A DNA stretch of 64,000 bases from JBQKLI01 sp012798975 (GCF_052116305.1 NZ_JBQKLI010000005.1:60600-124599); one strand, 5' to 3'. Positions 51,296-59,578 are shown, counted from the stretch's first letter. The notes: a model not told the origin generated them from the letters alone. A program made the numbers and translations.

Positions 51296-52096
51296 ATGGA
51301 AAATAAAATTACTCGTTCGATTTTTTTCAAAAGAAAAGAAGAAGAGTTTTTAATAAAAGAAGATGTTATTGTAGAAGAAAAAGCGCTCACACTGTATGCG
51401 AATGACAGTGAAATCGCAACTGTAGTCTGCTCTCCTTGGGAGCTTGAGTATATGAGTTATGGATTTCTTTTTTCAGAAGGAATCTTAAGAGATATCGATG
51501 ATGTGGAAGATTTCTATTTAGACGAAGAAAAAGGACAGGCTTTTTTGGAGATCAAAGGGTTTGAAGAGAATCCTTCAGGAAGGCTGTTTATGAAACGAGT
51601 TGTCAATACCTGCTGCGGAAGAAGCCGAGCTTCTTTCTACTATTCTAATGACGCTCTGCTTGCTAAAACGGTGGATTCTAAGATACAAATAAAGGATGTC
51701 CAGGTCTTTACTCTGATGGAAGAACTGGAAGAACAAGCTGTTTTATTTAAAGAAACAGGGGGTGTTCATAGTGCAGCGCTAACGGATGGAAAAGAGATTT
51801 TGTCTTTTCATCAGGATATAGGAAGACATAACACCCTTGACCGGATACTAGGACAGGCGAAGCTTGAAAAAACATCCTTAGAAGATAAAATGATTCTTTT
51901 TAGCGGAAGAGTCGCTTCGGAGATCGTCCTTAAAATTTCAAAGATGGGGATTCCGATTTTGATCTCCCGTTCAGCTCCTTCAAGTCTTGCCTTGGATCTG
52001 GCAGAGGATTTAGGAATTACAGTTATCGGTTTTGCGAGAGAGAATCGTTTCAGCGTATACACTCATCCGGAAAGAGTTGAGGGAATCGATGAATAG
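51296..52096 (+). CDS. fdhD: Formate dehydrogenase accessory sulfurtransferase FdhD
   Basis: A 266-residue protein that passes sulfur from a cysteine desulfurase to the molybdenum or tungsten cofactor of formate dehydrogenases. Family blocks: SPWELEYMSYGFLFSEGIL, FKETGGVHSAAL, DIGRHNTLDRILG and FSGRVASEIVLKI, and RSAPSSLALDLAEDLGITVIGFARENRFSVYT. The region that carries a CxxC in E. coli reads NTCCGRSR here, so the motif is altered. It overlaps the desulfurase gene by 8 bp. No formate dehydrogenase subunit is visible in the window. Confidence 0.9.
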   Translation: MENKITRSIFFKRKEEEFLIKEDVIVEEKALTLYANDSEIATVVCSPWELEYMSYGFLFSEGILRDIDDVEDFYLDEEKGQAFLEIKGFEENPSGRLFMKRVVNTCCGRSRASFYYSNDALLAKTVDSKIQIKDVQVFTLMEELEEQAVLFKETGGVHSAALTDGKEILSFHQDIGRHNTLDRILGQAKLEKTSLEDKMILFSGRVASEIVLKISKMGIPILISRSAPSSLALDLAEDLGITVIGFARENRFSVYTHPERVEGIDE

Positions 52097-53228
52097 AATA
52101 TATTTAGATCAAGGAGCTACGACATTTCCAAAGCCGGAAGAAGTATATAGTGCAGTAAAAGAAGGAATGGAGCATTCTTTTAATCCCAGCAGAGGAGCTT
52201 ATAAATCAGCACAAAAAACTGAGCGGAAGATCGAAGGGGGCAGACGAAAGCTTCTTCAGTTTTTTGATGCCCGAAAAGATCAGAGGCTCATTTACAGCTA
52301 CAGCGGAACGGATGGACTCAATACATTGCTCTATGGTCTTTTAGATAAAGAAAAAAGAGTGATCATGGGACCTTTCGAACATAATGCAGTGTATAGACCT
52401 TTAAAGGACCTAGAACAACAGGGAATGGAACTGAGAATCGCCGAAGCAGGAGAAGAATACGAAATAGATCTCCTTTCTTTCGAAGAAGAGTGCAGAAAAG
52501 GAGTCGACTATGGTGTGTTTTCTTATACTTCAAATGTAACCGGAATTTCTCTTCCTATAAAAAAAATGGCGGAGATCCTTCACCGGTATGGAGGTAAAAT
52601 GATTATAGACGCAGCTCAGGCTGCCGGTCATCAAAAGATTTCCCTGAAGGAAGAAGGGATCGATTATATGGCCTCTTCTGGACATAAAGGTTTATTCGGT
52701 CCTATGGGAACAGGAATTATTATTCTTCCGGAAGATTCTGATATTATATCTTTTCGAAGAGGAGGAACTGGAATTCATTCCGAATCGCCGGAAATGCCAA
52801 AAGAACTTCCCTTTCGATTGGAAGCAGGTACGTTAAATGTTCCGGGGATTTTCGGGCTTATAGCCGGGGCAAAGTGGCTGCTAAATAAAGGATTGGATGA
52901 GATCCATGGGAAAGGAATTGTCCTTACAAACCGCTGTATCGAAGCTTTTGAAGGGGAAGAGGGGATTGAAATTTATTCGATTAAGAATAAATCCCAGATC
53001 TTTTCTTTTAATATCAAAGGAAAAGACTCCCAGTCTATGGCATCCGTTTTAGATCAGGCTTATGGCATAGCCCTTAGAGGAGGGCTTCATTGTGCTCCTT
53101 TAGCCCATAAAACCATCGATACTTTTCCCGAAGGAGTACTCCGGGCAAGTTTTAGCGTATTTACAGAGGAAAAAGATGTTGATTTACTTATTCAGGCTAT
53201 AAAGGATATAATAAAAGTCAGAAAATGA
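52089..53228 (+). CDS. Cysteine desulfurase-like aminotransferase class V
   Basis: A 379-residue PLP enzyme of the NifS/SufS group. It begins MNRIYLDQGATTFPKPEEVY, typical of the subgroup TIGR01977. The PLP Lys is in ASSGHKGLFGPMGTG (about residue 205), with DAAQAAGH before it and an LRGGLHCAPLAHKTIDT block holding the likely catalytic Cys. It overlaps fdhD, which suggests it is the dedicated sulfur donor of FdhD, as IscS is in E. coli. The start at 52089 is the ATG in GAATCGATGAATAG. Confidence 0.88.
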   Translation: MNRIYLDQGATTFPKPEEVYSAVKEGMEHSFNPSRGAYKSAQKTERKIEGGRRKLLQFFDARKDQRLIYSYSGTDGLNTLLYGLLDKEKRVIMGPFEHNAVYRPLKDLEQQGMELRIAEAGEEYEIDLLSFEEECRKGVDYGVFSYTSNVTGISLPIKKMAEILHRYGGKMIIDAAQAAGHQKISLKEEGIDYMASSGHKGLFGPMGTGIIILPEDSDIISFRRGGTGIHSESPEMPKELPFRLEAGTLNVPGIFGLIAGAKWLLNKGLDEIHGKGIVLTNRCIEAFEGEEGIEIYSIKNKSQIFSFNIKGKDSQSMASVLDQAYGIALRGGLHCAPLAHKTIDTFPEGVLRASFSVFTEEKDVDLLIQAIKDIIKVRK

Positions 53229-53326
53229 TATATAATTAAGATAATAATAAGCGGAAGAAAGGAAGTTGTTTATAAAAAAGACTTGTTATTATTAAAAAGC
53301 ATGCTAGTATTAATAGTAGTGAAGGA

Positions 53327-53355
53327 GTTATCTGTTATATAAGTCTATAGATAAC
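53327..53355. promoter_or_regulatory. Inverted repeat upstream of the BlaI/MecI-type regulator gene
   Basis: Arms GTTATCT (53327-53333) and AGATAAC (53349-53355) are exact inverted repeats with a 15-bp spacer, 45 bp before the start codon, a likely autoregulatory site. Confidence 0.45.
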
Positions 53356-53400
53356 GAAGGGAGAGAAAAAACAAAATATGCTAAAAGAGAGGAGAAGATG

Positions 53401-53805
53401 ATGGCTAAACCAAATTTTACCTTATCAAAGAATGAAAGAGAAATAATGGACACGTTATGGAGAGAGGATAGACCTTTAACAAGAAGGGATATTATTAATT
53501 TTTGTGAGAATAAATCTTGGAAAGAAAGTTCCATCCACATTTTACTAAATCAGCTTTTAGAAAAAGAAGCGATTCAAGTCACTGGATTTGTGAAAATTGT
53601 AAAAAATTATGGAAGAACTTTTGAACCGACTGTAACAAGAGAAGAATTTGAAATTATGGAACTGAAAAATAATTTTAAAGATTTAAATCCAAATCCTTCT
53701 GTTATTCCAGGTTTTATTTCTTTCTTAATTGAAGAAAATGAAATTTCAAAGGAAAAGATTGAAGAACTTCAAGCAAAGCTTGAAGAGCGTAAAAAGAATA
53801 TGTAG
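53401..53805 (+). CDS. BlaI/MecI/CopY-family transcriptional regulator
   Basis: A 134-residue winged-helix repressor. LSKNEREIMDTLWREDRPLTRRDIINFC forms the first helices, then SSIHILLNQLLEKEAIQVTG the recognition helix and wing. The C-terminal part (about residues 85-134) is a helical dimer region. The family controls beta-lactamase or copper genes. No BlaR-type sensor, beta-lactamase or copper pump is next to it, so its target is unknown. ATG at 53401 with GAGGAG 6 nt upstream. Confidence 0.8.
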   Translation: MAKPNFTLSKNEREIMDTLWREDRPLTRRDIINFCENKSWKESSIHILLNQLLEKEAIQVTGFVKIVKNYGRTFEPTVTREEFEIMELKNNFKDLNPNPSVIPGFISFLIEENEISKEKIEELQAKLEERKKNM

Positions 53806-53947
53806 TTTAATAAGAGAAGTCCAAAAGTGCTGTCGCAGAAGAGGTCCTGGAGAATGGATTTAGTTATATAAAAAATAGGTCTAGGATTGATTGTGAATGC
53901 TTCAGATAGTAAAAAAGATCTACTATTATGGATTTTAAGATAAATAA

Positions 53948-53986
53948 AAAGACTGCCTCAACATTTGTTGAAGGCAGTCTTTTTTA
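53948..53986. terminator. Bidirectional terminator before the DUF2207 gene's 3' end
   Basis: AAAAAGACTGCC / GGCAGTCTTTTTT with an inner CAAC/GTTG pairing; it overlaps the stop of the leftward gene. Nothing else is seen in 53806-53947. Confidence 0.8.
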
Positions 53987-55672
53987 TCTTGTACCGCCGC
54001 CAGATCCTCCGCCGAAAGATCCGCCTCCGCCTCCGATACTTGAAGAGCCTCCGCTTCCTGCGGAACGGGCACTGTCATAGGAAGATTGAATTGCGCTGCT
54101 GTATAAATAACTGTGATGGATATAATAAGGATAGAATACAGTATCGTTTTGGAAACCAGGTTCTAGGGTTTCGAATTCCTTATAGACTTCCTCAGCAATT
54201 CCATAAATAGCTGCGTAGATAAGATAGTCTTCCCATAAATGAACATTATAGGAATCTCGTTCATTTAAAAGAGAATATTCTTCCAAGTAATTCTTAAACA
54301 TAATATTTTTATCTAGAAGAGTTTGTCCAGAGTCCGTCAGAACGTTCATTTTATATTTATAATGACCGCCGTCTTCTCGTTCTTCTAGATAACCTTCTTC
54401 TGTAAGGGCAGATACAGAATGTCCTTCTAGATGCATAAAGAAATTGTCGTACTTTACATAATTCTTTTTGAAATATTTTTTTAAATCTTCTTCCTCTAAT
54501 CGGTTTTTTCCGTCTGCCGCTTCCATTAAGAGATTATAAAATTCTTTTTCGGAAGCAGTATTGAGGGAAGGAGATTTATGAAAGAGCATAGAGACCTCTT
54601 CTCTTTTGATAATTGAACCTTTTTCACTACTTTTAAACTCGATGGCTCCTTCTTTGATCCATTTTAGCAGAAAAGCGGTTATTATATTTTCTTTTGTGAA
54701 GAAAGAGGTATATCCAAGGATATGTGAAAGGTTTGAAAACGCACCTGTATAAGGAAGCTCTCTAAAATACTCTTTTTCCAGCATTTTTTCTCTGGATTTA
54801 TACTCTTTCGTAAGTTTCCTCATCCAAGCACTGGAACGATAGCTCCTTACTCCTGCAATAATCGCAAAGGGTGCAGCTATTACAGAGAGACCTATAAACA
54901 ATAAGCCGATGATTTCGAAAAAACGATCTGTCGAAGAATTTTCTTCTTCTCTTCCATAATCGCTTCCTTCAAAGGCTTGTTCCCGAAGTTCTTCCTGGGT
55001 TTTGTTTAAGGAAGAGGAGGTGTTGAAATAGTTTTCTGGAAACTGGAGCAGAAGTGTTGCGAAATGACTGGATTTCAAAGATTCGCTGGAGCGGGCCTTG
55101 ATTTCCCCTGTACTTTCATCCAGAACTACTTCGCCAGGATAGCCGAAACTCCACATATTAACATCATCTTTTGTGAAAGGCTTAAACCCTTTAACCGTAA
55201 TTTCGATCTCTTCTGGGGGAGTGCTTAGTTTATCATTTATAAAACGCCAATAGAGAGACTGGCCGTCTTCTAAAGCCTTGACCATATTTGTAACGGTATA
55301 CTCGAATTCGTATTTATGATCTCCGTACTCTCCAACACCAAACACAAGCTCTAATCCATTGTTTGTTTTTAGAATGCCGCTTTTTCCTGCCTTTTCTTCC
55401 CGGCTTCGATCTGAATCCCAATTGTTAATGGGTTCGAGAGGAGTTCCATTATCGGAAACTTTGAAATTTAAAATTTTGCTGTCCCCAAGATTTTCTATAG
55501 GCAGATACTTTTCGGTCCCTTTTGTTTCTTTTGCAATCCATGTGTTTTTCACAAGTCCATCGCCATTTTCCTGGAGTTCAACATCCACCTTCCAGTTATA
55601 AAATTCCTGAGCATAGGCTGGATGGGGAAGAAGAATCATTGTAAATAGCAGTAGTAATAATATCCTTTTCAT
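53984..55672 (-). CDS. DUF2207-domain membrane protein
   Basis: A 562-residue protein. Signal peptide at the N-terminus (MKRILLLLLFTMILL), a large extracellular DUF2207 domain (about residues 20-240), a transmembrane segment near residues 260-285 (FFEIIGLLFIGLSVIAAPFAII), a cytosolic region, and a Gly/Ser-rich tail (GGSGGSSSIGGGGG). Its gene follows lemA by 5 bp; LemA plus DUF2207 is a common pair of unknown function in Firmicutes. The ATG at 55672 is taken as the start. A TTG at 55684 is possible. Confidence 0.85.
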   Translation of the reverse strand: MKRILLLLLFTMILLPHPAYAQEFYNWKVDVELQENGDGLVKNTWIAKETKGTEKYLPIENLGDSKILNFKVSDNGTPLEPINNWDSDRSREEKAGKSGILKTNNGLELVFGVGEYGDHKYEFEYTVTNMVKALEDGQSLYWRFINDKLSTPPEEIEITVKGFKPFTKDDVNMWSFGYPGEVVLDESTGEIKARSSESLKSSHFATLLLQFPENYFNTSSSLNKTQEELREQAFEGSDYGREEENSSTDRFFEIIGLLFIGLSVIAAPFAIIAGVRSYRSSAWMRKLTKEYKSREKMLEKEYFRELPYTGAFSNLSHILGYTSFFTKENIITAFLLKWIKEGAIEFKSSEKGSIIKREEVSMLFHKSPSLNTASEKEFYNLLMEAADGKNRLEEEDLKKYFKKNYVKYDNFFMHLEGHSVSALTEEGYLEEREDGGHYKYKMNVLTDSGQTLLDKNIMFKNYLEEYSLLNERDSYNVHLWEDYLIYAAIYGIAEEVYKEFETLEPGFQNDTVFYPYYIHHSYLYSSAIQSSYDSARSAGSGGSSSIGGGGGSFGGGSGGGTR

Positions 55673-55677
55673 AATCG

Positions 55678-56232
55678 TTACCAATTCGGCATTTCGTTTT
55701 TTGTATCAGTTTGGGCAAAATATTCTTCTTTTGAAAAGCCCAATATTCCGGCTAAGAGATTTATAGGGAAAGACTGAACTCTGCGGTTGTGTTTTGTCAC
55801 CGTATCGTTATAAATCATACGAGAATGTCTTACATTATCTTCGAAATCTCTCACATTGGTCATAGTATTTTGATAAACTCTGCTGGCTTTAAGATCTGGA
55901 TAATTTTCTGCCACGACGTTGATTTGGCCTAATACCTTTTCAAATTGCTGGTCGTCTTGTTCCAACTCCTCCACAGAAGAATTTCGAGTGGCTTTTGTTC
56001 TTTGTCTAGTTGTGTTTTCGATGACTTCCTTTTCATAATCAGAATATTGTTTTGCTGCTGAAATAAGATTTGTCAGTGCATCCCAGCGGGATTCGATTTG
56101 AGCTGCAATTTGTCCTTTTGCATTGTAAATCATTTCTCGGCTTTGAACTAAGCTGTTGTAGACGGAAACGACAAATACAAGGATAAGCAGGACAATTATA
56201 GCGATAATACTAAACAGTAGTAAAATATTCAT
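55678..56232 (-). CDS. lemA: LemA family protein
   Basis: A 184-residue membrane-anchored protein. One N-terminal helix (IIAIIVLLILVFVVSVYNSLV), then a helical cytosolic or outer domain with the family's VYNSLV, AAQIESRWDALTNLISAAKQYS and NYPDLKASRVYQN blocks; the ending SFPINLLAGILGFSKEEYF is nearly invariant. Role unknown. It is co-transcribed with the DUF2207 gene. AAAGGAG lies 7 nt before the ATG. Confidence 0.92.
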   Translation of the reverse strand: MNILLLFSIIAIIVLLILVFVVSVYNSLVQSREMIYNAKGQIAAQIESRWDALTNLISAAKQYSDYEKEVIENTTRQRTKATRNSSVEELEQDDQQFEKVLGQINVVAENYPDLKASRVYQNTMTNVRDFEDNVRHSRMIYNDTVTKHNRRVQSFPINLLAGILGFSKEEYFAQTDTKNEMPNW

Positions 56233-56280
56233 AATAATCTCCTTTCGATAGTTGATAATTATATCTTAGCATAAAAGAAT

Positions 56281-56380
56281 GAGGGGAGCTTTAAAAGAAA
56301 GAGTGTGAGAGCCTTAAAAGAAAGTGTGTGAGAGGGGAGAGGGGAGTTGAGGAGGAAAATAAGAATTACGCTTATTTTCC
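56281..56380 (+). repeat. Dispersed purine-rich repeat, copy F, with hairpin
   Basis: Purine tract with a GAGGGGAGAGGGGAGTTGAG core (56333-56352), then a perfect 10-bp hairpin: GGAAAATAAG 56354-56363, loop AATTACG (7 nt), CTTATTTTCC 56371-56380. This starts a 690-bp gene-free gap. Confidence 0.7.
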
Positions 56381-56470
56381 ATGTTTGAAAAAGGCGTCGT
56401 TAGACGCTCCAATACTTCTAAGCGTTGGGGGTGTAAGAGGAGAGGGTTTGGGGGAGGAAAATTGGCCGAT

Positions 56471-56512
56471 CATTTCTAGCCAAGAACGGAAAATCACCGT
56501 CCTTGGGAAATG
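56471..56512. repeat. Hairpin with TAG bulge, first of a pair in opposite orientation
   Basis: CATTTC pairs with GAAATG, an unpaired TAG follows on the 5' side, then CCAAGAACGG (56480-56489) pairs with CCGTCCTTGG (56497-56506), one mismatch, around a 7-nt AAAATCA loop. Confidence 0.55.
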
Positions 56513-56579
56513 AGTGGCATGAGCTAGACCTAACTTAGTTTTTGTTTTTTACGAAAACTTTAGTAGGTCTGGTGCAATT

Positions 56580-56618
56580 CATTCTCCAAATGAACGGATC
56601 TTCATTTGGCTAAGAATG
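56580..56618. repeat. Hairpin with CTA bulge, same plan as 56471-56512 but inverted
   Basis: CATTCT / AGAATG outer stem, CCAAATGAA / TTCATTTGG inner stem with loop CGGATC, and an unpaired CTA on the 3' side, so it is the reverse-complement arrangement of the other hairpin with different arm sequences. Confidence 0.55.
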
Positions 56619-56634
56619 ATCTGCTGACCTGCAA

Positions 56635-56713
56635 CCAAATCAAAATACCTGATTTGGGCTAGGGCTTCAGAGTGTGGAGAGGGGAGTTAATGTAGAAACA
56701 AAAGACATGTTTC
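56635..56713 (+). repeat. Third hairpin plus purine-rich repeat copy H
   Basis: CCAAATCA / TGATTTGG around a 7-nt AAATACC loop (56635-56657), then the repeat core GTGTGGAGAGGGGAGTT (56673-56688) and hairpin GAAACA 56695-56700, loop AAAGACA (7 nt), TGTTTC 56708-56713. Confidence 0.6.
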
Positions 56714-56872
56714 ATTTATTATATTACAAAACTTGGGCTTAGTGATGCAAGGATCTATTGCTGTTAAGGGTAAGGTATAGAGGAGAGAGGGGAAGGAGAG
56801 TCTGATCTTTTCTGGCTAATTACGGGAGATGTTGTTCTGAAATTTATATATCAGTTGGTGAAGGGTTTAAGC

Positions 56873-56913
56873 AAAAAAGACAAACTCTATGAAAAGTGCT
56901 AGAGTTTGTCTTT
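56873..56913 (-). terminator. Terminator after the OB-like lipoprotein gene
   Basis: Read leftward: AAAGACAAACTCTA ... TAGAGTTTGTCTTT then T residues. Confidence 0.8.
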
Positions 56914-56919
56914 GGTTTT

Positions 56920-57654
56920 TTATTGAGGGAAAACGCCTGTTGCATTGATTAATACGCTTTCGTTTTCAAAACCTTGAATGGTTCCGGATACACGTACTGT
57001 TGAGCCTGGTTGTACTTCTTCAGTAAAATCTGTGGAGGTAAATACTTTAGCCATATCTTCGCTTAGATCTCCGCCGATACTTTCAAGCAGGATCTCGCTA
57101 GAGCTTGTTTGAAGTACGGTTCCGTTGATTACAACTTTATCTCCTGCTTTAGGAGCGGGATCTTCGTTGATTTTTTCTAGTTCTTCTTCATTATAGCCGG
57201 AAGCTTTCGAGATGATATTGACTGTGTTGGCAGATAAAACACCTTGAGAGCTTAATCCTTGAATTTCGATAACGTCGCCTTCTTCGAAATTCTTATCGCC
57301 TTGATATCCAGAAAGGTTCAATGTCATATCTTCTAATGTTTTGTCCGCTGCTGCATTATAAACATTTGTTATTTTATAGGAATCCTTTGAATTTTTTGAA
57401 GAGATAGCAGCTTGAACGGTAATGTTTTCTCCTGTAGTTTCTGGTTTCACGTTTTGAGGGGTTTCTTCGACAGTGTTTGCAACTTTAGATTCTTCTTTAT
57501 TTTCTGTTTTGACCTTTTCTTTTTCTTCTTGTGCTGATGGTTTTACTTCAATATCTTCAGAAGCTACATTCTCGTTCGTTTCTTTTTTCTCTCCGCCTGA
57601 GCAGCTTGCTAAAAATATTATAGATAAAAATAGTATAAGTACTTTGATTTTCAT
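56920..57654 (-). CDS. Lipoprotein with possible OB-fold repeats
   Basis: A 244-residue lipoprotein: signal peptide with lipobox LASCS, an acidic/Lys-rich low-complexity linker (about residues 25-75), then two beta-rich repeats (about 80-160 and 170-244). Repeating phrases such as GDVIEIQGLSSQGVLSANTV and GSTVRVSGTIQGFENESVLI have the strand-loop pattern of OB-fold tRNA_anti-like lipoprotein domains. Ligand unknown. TAAGGAGG precedes the ATG. A single gene, divergent from the PTS gene across 218 bp. Confidence 0.65.
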   Translation of the reverse strand: MKIKVLILFLSIIFLASCSGGEKKETNENVASEDIEVKPSAQEEKEKVKTENKEESKVANTVEETPQNVKPETTGENITVQAAISSKNSKDSYKITNVYNAAADKTLEDMTLNLSGYQGDKNFEEGDVIEIQGLSSQGVLSANTVNIISKASGYNEEELEKINEDPAPKAGDKVVINGTVLQTSSSEILLESIGGDLSEDMAKVFTSTDFTEEVQPGSTVRVSGTIQGFENESVLINATGVFPQ

Positions 57655-57816
57655 AATAACCTCCTTAAACTCTTTTTTGAGCTATCTTAATTATAGAGTA
57701 AATTTCCACCTTTAGCAAATATGGAAATGGAGAATTCTGCCCTTAATTATTACAATATAGCTAAGAAAGATACAGAAAAGGTCTTTAAAAGAGTAGCCGA
57801 ACGCATAAGGTGGTGC

Positions 57817-57848
57817 TATAATAATGGAAGCCATTGTATATACAATGG
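57817..57848 (+). promoter_or_regulatory. -10 box and perfect 18-bp palindrome before the PTS gene
   Basis: TATAAT at 57817-57822, then CCATTGTATATACAATGG (57831-57848), an exact palindrome placed about at the transcription start, a strong operator candidate. Confidence 0.65.
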
Positions 57849-57872
57849 TATCGACTTTTACAGGAGGATAAA

Positions 57873-58895
57873 ATGAAAGAATTTTTAAAGAGAAAAGAAA
57901 TAGAAATCTCATGGCAGCGTTATGGGATTGATGTTTTAGGCTCTATGGCTTATGGATTATTTGCATCCTTATTAGTGGGAACAATATTAAATACAATCGG
58001 CAAAGAAGCGGGCATACAGTTTTTAACTGAATACATATCGCCGATAGCATCAAAAAGTGCAGGGGCAGCCATTGGCATCGCAGTAGCGTATGCATTAAAG
58101 GCGCCGCCTTTAGTATTGTTTGCTTCAGCTGTTGTAGGAACAGCAGGATATGAACTCGGGGGTCCTGTAGGAACGCTTTTTTCCGTTTTAATCGGAGCAG
58201 AATTTGGCAAAATGGTTTCGAAAGAGACGAAGATCGATATTCTGATTACCCCTATCGTCACTATTTTGATCGGCGGAGTAATCGCATCCTTTTTAGGACC
58301 GCCGTTAAACGCGTTGATGTCGGGAATCGGAGCTGTTATAATACAAGCAACAAATCTGCGTCCTTTTTTAATGGGAGTGATTGTTTCAGTTATTGTAGGG
58401 ATGGTTTTAACTCTTCCGATTTCTTCAGCAGCACTTTGCATGATGCTGGGGCTTGCGGGACTTGCAGGGGGAGCGGCAGCGGCAGCGGCAGGATGCTCTG
58501 CTCAAATGATCGGTTTTGCAGTGATCAGCTTTAAAGAGAACGGCTGGGGAGGATTAAGCGCTATCGGGATAGGCACGAGTATGCTTCAAGTTCCTAATAT
58601 TATGAGAAACTGGAGGATTTGGATTCCTCCTACAATTGCATCGGCAGTCGTTGGACCCTTATCAACTTTGGTTTTTAAAATGGAAAATACGCCGTTAGGC
58701 TCTGGAATGGGAACCTGCGGTCTGGTAGGGCAGATAGAAGCTTTTAATGCAATGGAAGGTGTGCCGTTTATGTCGGTTCTAACTGGTATTTTGGCAACTC
58801 ATATTATATTGCCGGCAATTATTTCTTATGTCTTCTATGCGATTTTAAAGAATATCGGATGGATCAAAGACGGAGATTTGAAACTTAATTATTAG
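57873..58895 (+). CDS. PTS_EIIC_2-type transporter subunit, PfoR-like
   Basis: A 340-residue membrane protein, about nine helices, of the PTS EIIC-like PfoR family. Blocks: AKSAGAAIGIAVAYALKAPP-like (KSAGAAIGIAVAYALKAPP), GTAGYELGGPVGTLFS and GLAGLAGGAAAAAAGCSAQMIGFAVISFKENG. The sugar or other ligand is unknown; the C. perfringens member was linked to toxin gene control. No EIIA or EIIB domain is attached or adjacent. The start at 57873 has AGGAGG upstream. It is co-transcribed with the next gene (10-bp gap). Confidence 0.82.
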   Translation: MKEFLKRKEIEISWQRYGIDVLGSMAYGLFASLLVGTILNTIGKEAGIQFLTEYISPIASKSAGAAIGIAVAYALKAPPLVLFASAVVGTAGYELGGPVGTLFSVLIGAEFGKMVSKETKIDILITPIVTILIGGVIASFLGPPLNALMSGIGAVIIQATNLRPFLMGVIVSVIVGMVLTLPISSAALCMMLGLAGLAGGAAAAAAGCSAQMIGFAVISFKENGWGGLSAIGIGTSMLQVPNIMRNWRIWIPPTIASAVVGPLSTLVFKMENTPLGSGMGTCGLVGQIEAFNAMEGVPFMSVLTGILATHIILPAIISYVFYAILKNIGWIKDGDLKLNY

Positions 58896-58905
58896 AGGTG
58901 AAGTC

Positions 58906-59481
58906 ATGAATCCTTGGAAAAAAGCCTTTTTAATATTAGCTGCAGTGGTTGCAGGGGTTGTTCTAGCACTTTCGCTGATTTTTTTCACTTCTATTAAGAA
59001 GACAGAAGAACCAGCAAAGATTCCGCCAGTGAAAGCAGAGGGTATTGAAATTGAAATGATTTTTACAAATCAGGAGCTGGAAAATCTTTTAAATCTCCAG
59101 CTTGAAAAAGAATCCGCTCCTCTTCGGATACAGATAGAAGATGTTGTGAGTTTAAAAGGCAGTATACCGATTTTTTCCTTTGAGCTGCCTTTGGAGATCA
59201 AAGCAGAAGCTTCCCCTGCAGAAGAAGGGCGGATTGCTCTGGAGATTATAGAAATCTCTGGAGAGAGCATTCAGTTTCCCAGAGGGATTGTATTATCGGC
59301 ATTAGCTCAGGTATTAGATCAAACATTCTTTGTGATTGAGCCGGATCAAAATCGTTTAGTCATCGATCCGAATCAGCTGGCAGAAGGTTTTTTTCTGTCG
59401 GCAAAAGAGATTAACTTAAAAGAAAATAAGATTTCTTTTACTACAATTATCGACGAGAAGTATCTTGTTCCGGTAAAATAA
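58906..59481 (+). CDS. ypmS: YpmS/DUF2140-family protein
   Basis: A 191-residue protein with one N-terminal anchor (KKAFLILAAVVAGVVLALSLIFF) and an outer domain of about 150 residues. It begins MNPWKKAFLIL as YpmS proteins do, and contains the two regions FTNQELENLLN and KISFTTIIDEKYL seen in that family. Function is not established. It is the second gene of the PTS operon. GAGGTG precedes the ATG. Confidence 0.78.
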   Translation: MNPWKKAFLILAAVVAGVVLALSLIFFTSIKKTEEPAKIPPVKAEGIEIEMIFTNQELENLLNLQLEKESAPLRIQIEDVVSLKGSIPIFSFELPLEIKAEASPAEEGRIALEIIEISGESIQFPRGIVLSALAQVLDQTFFVIEPDQNRLVIDPNQLAEGFFLSAKEINLKENKISFTTIIDEKYLVPVK

Positions 59482-59511
59482 AAAACCCCTATTTACGGGA
59501 GAAAAGAGATT

Positions 59512-59578
59512 AAAGAAAAGAGTGGAGTGTGGAGAGGGGAGAGGGGAGTTATGGTAGAAACAAAAGGCATGTTTCTTT
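59512..59578 (+). repeat. Dispersed purine-rich repeat, copy I (clearest copy)
   Basis: AAAGAAAAGAGTGGAGTGTG and GAGAGGGGAGAGGGGAGTTA (59532-59551), then hairpin AGAAACA 59556-59562, loop AAAGGCA (7 nt), TGTTTCT 59570-59576. Confidence 0.75.
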
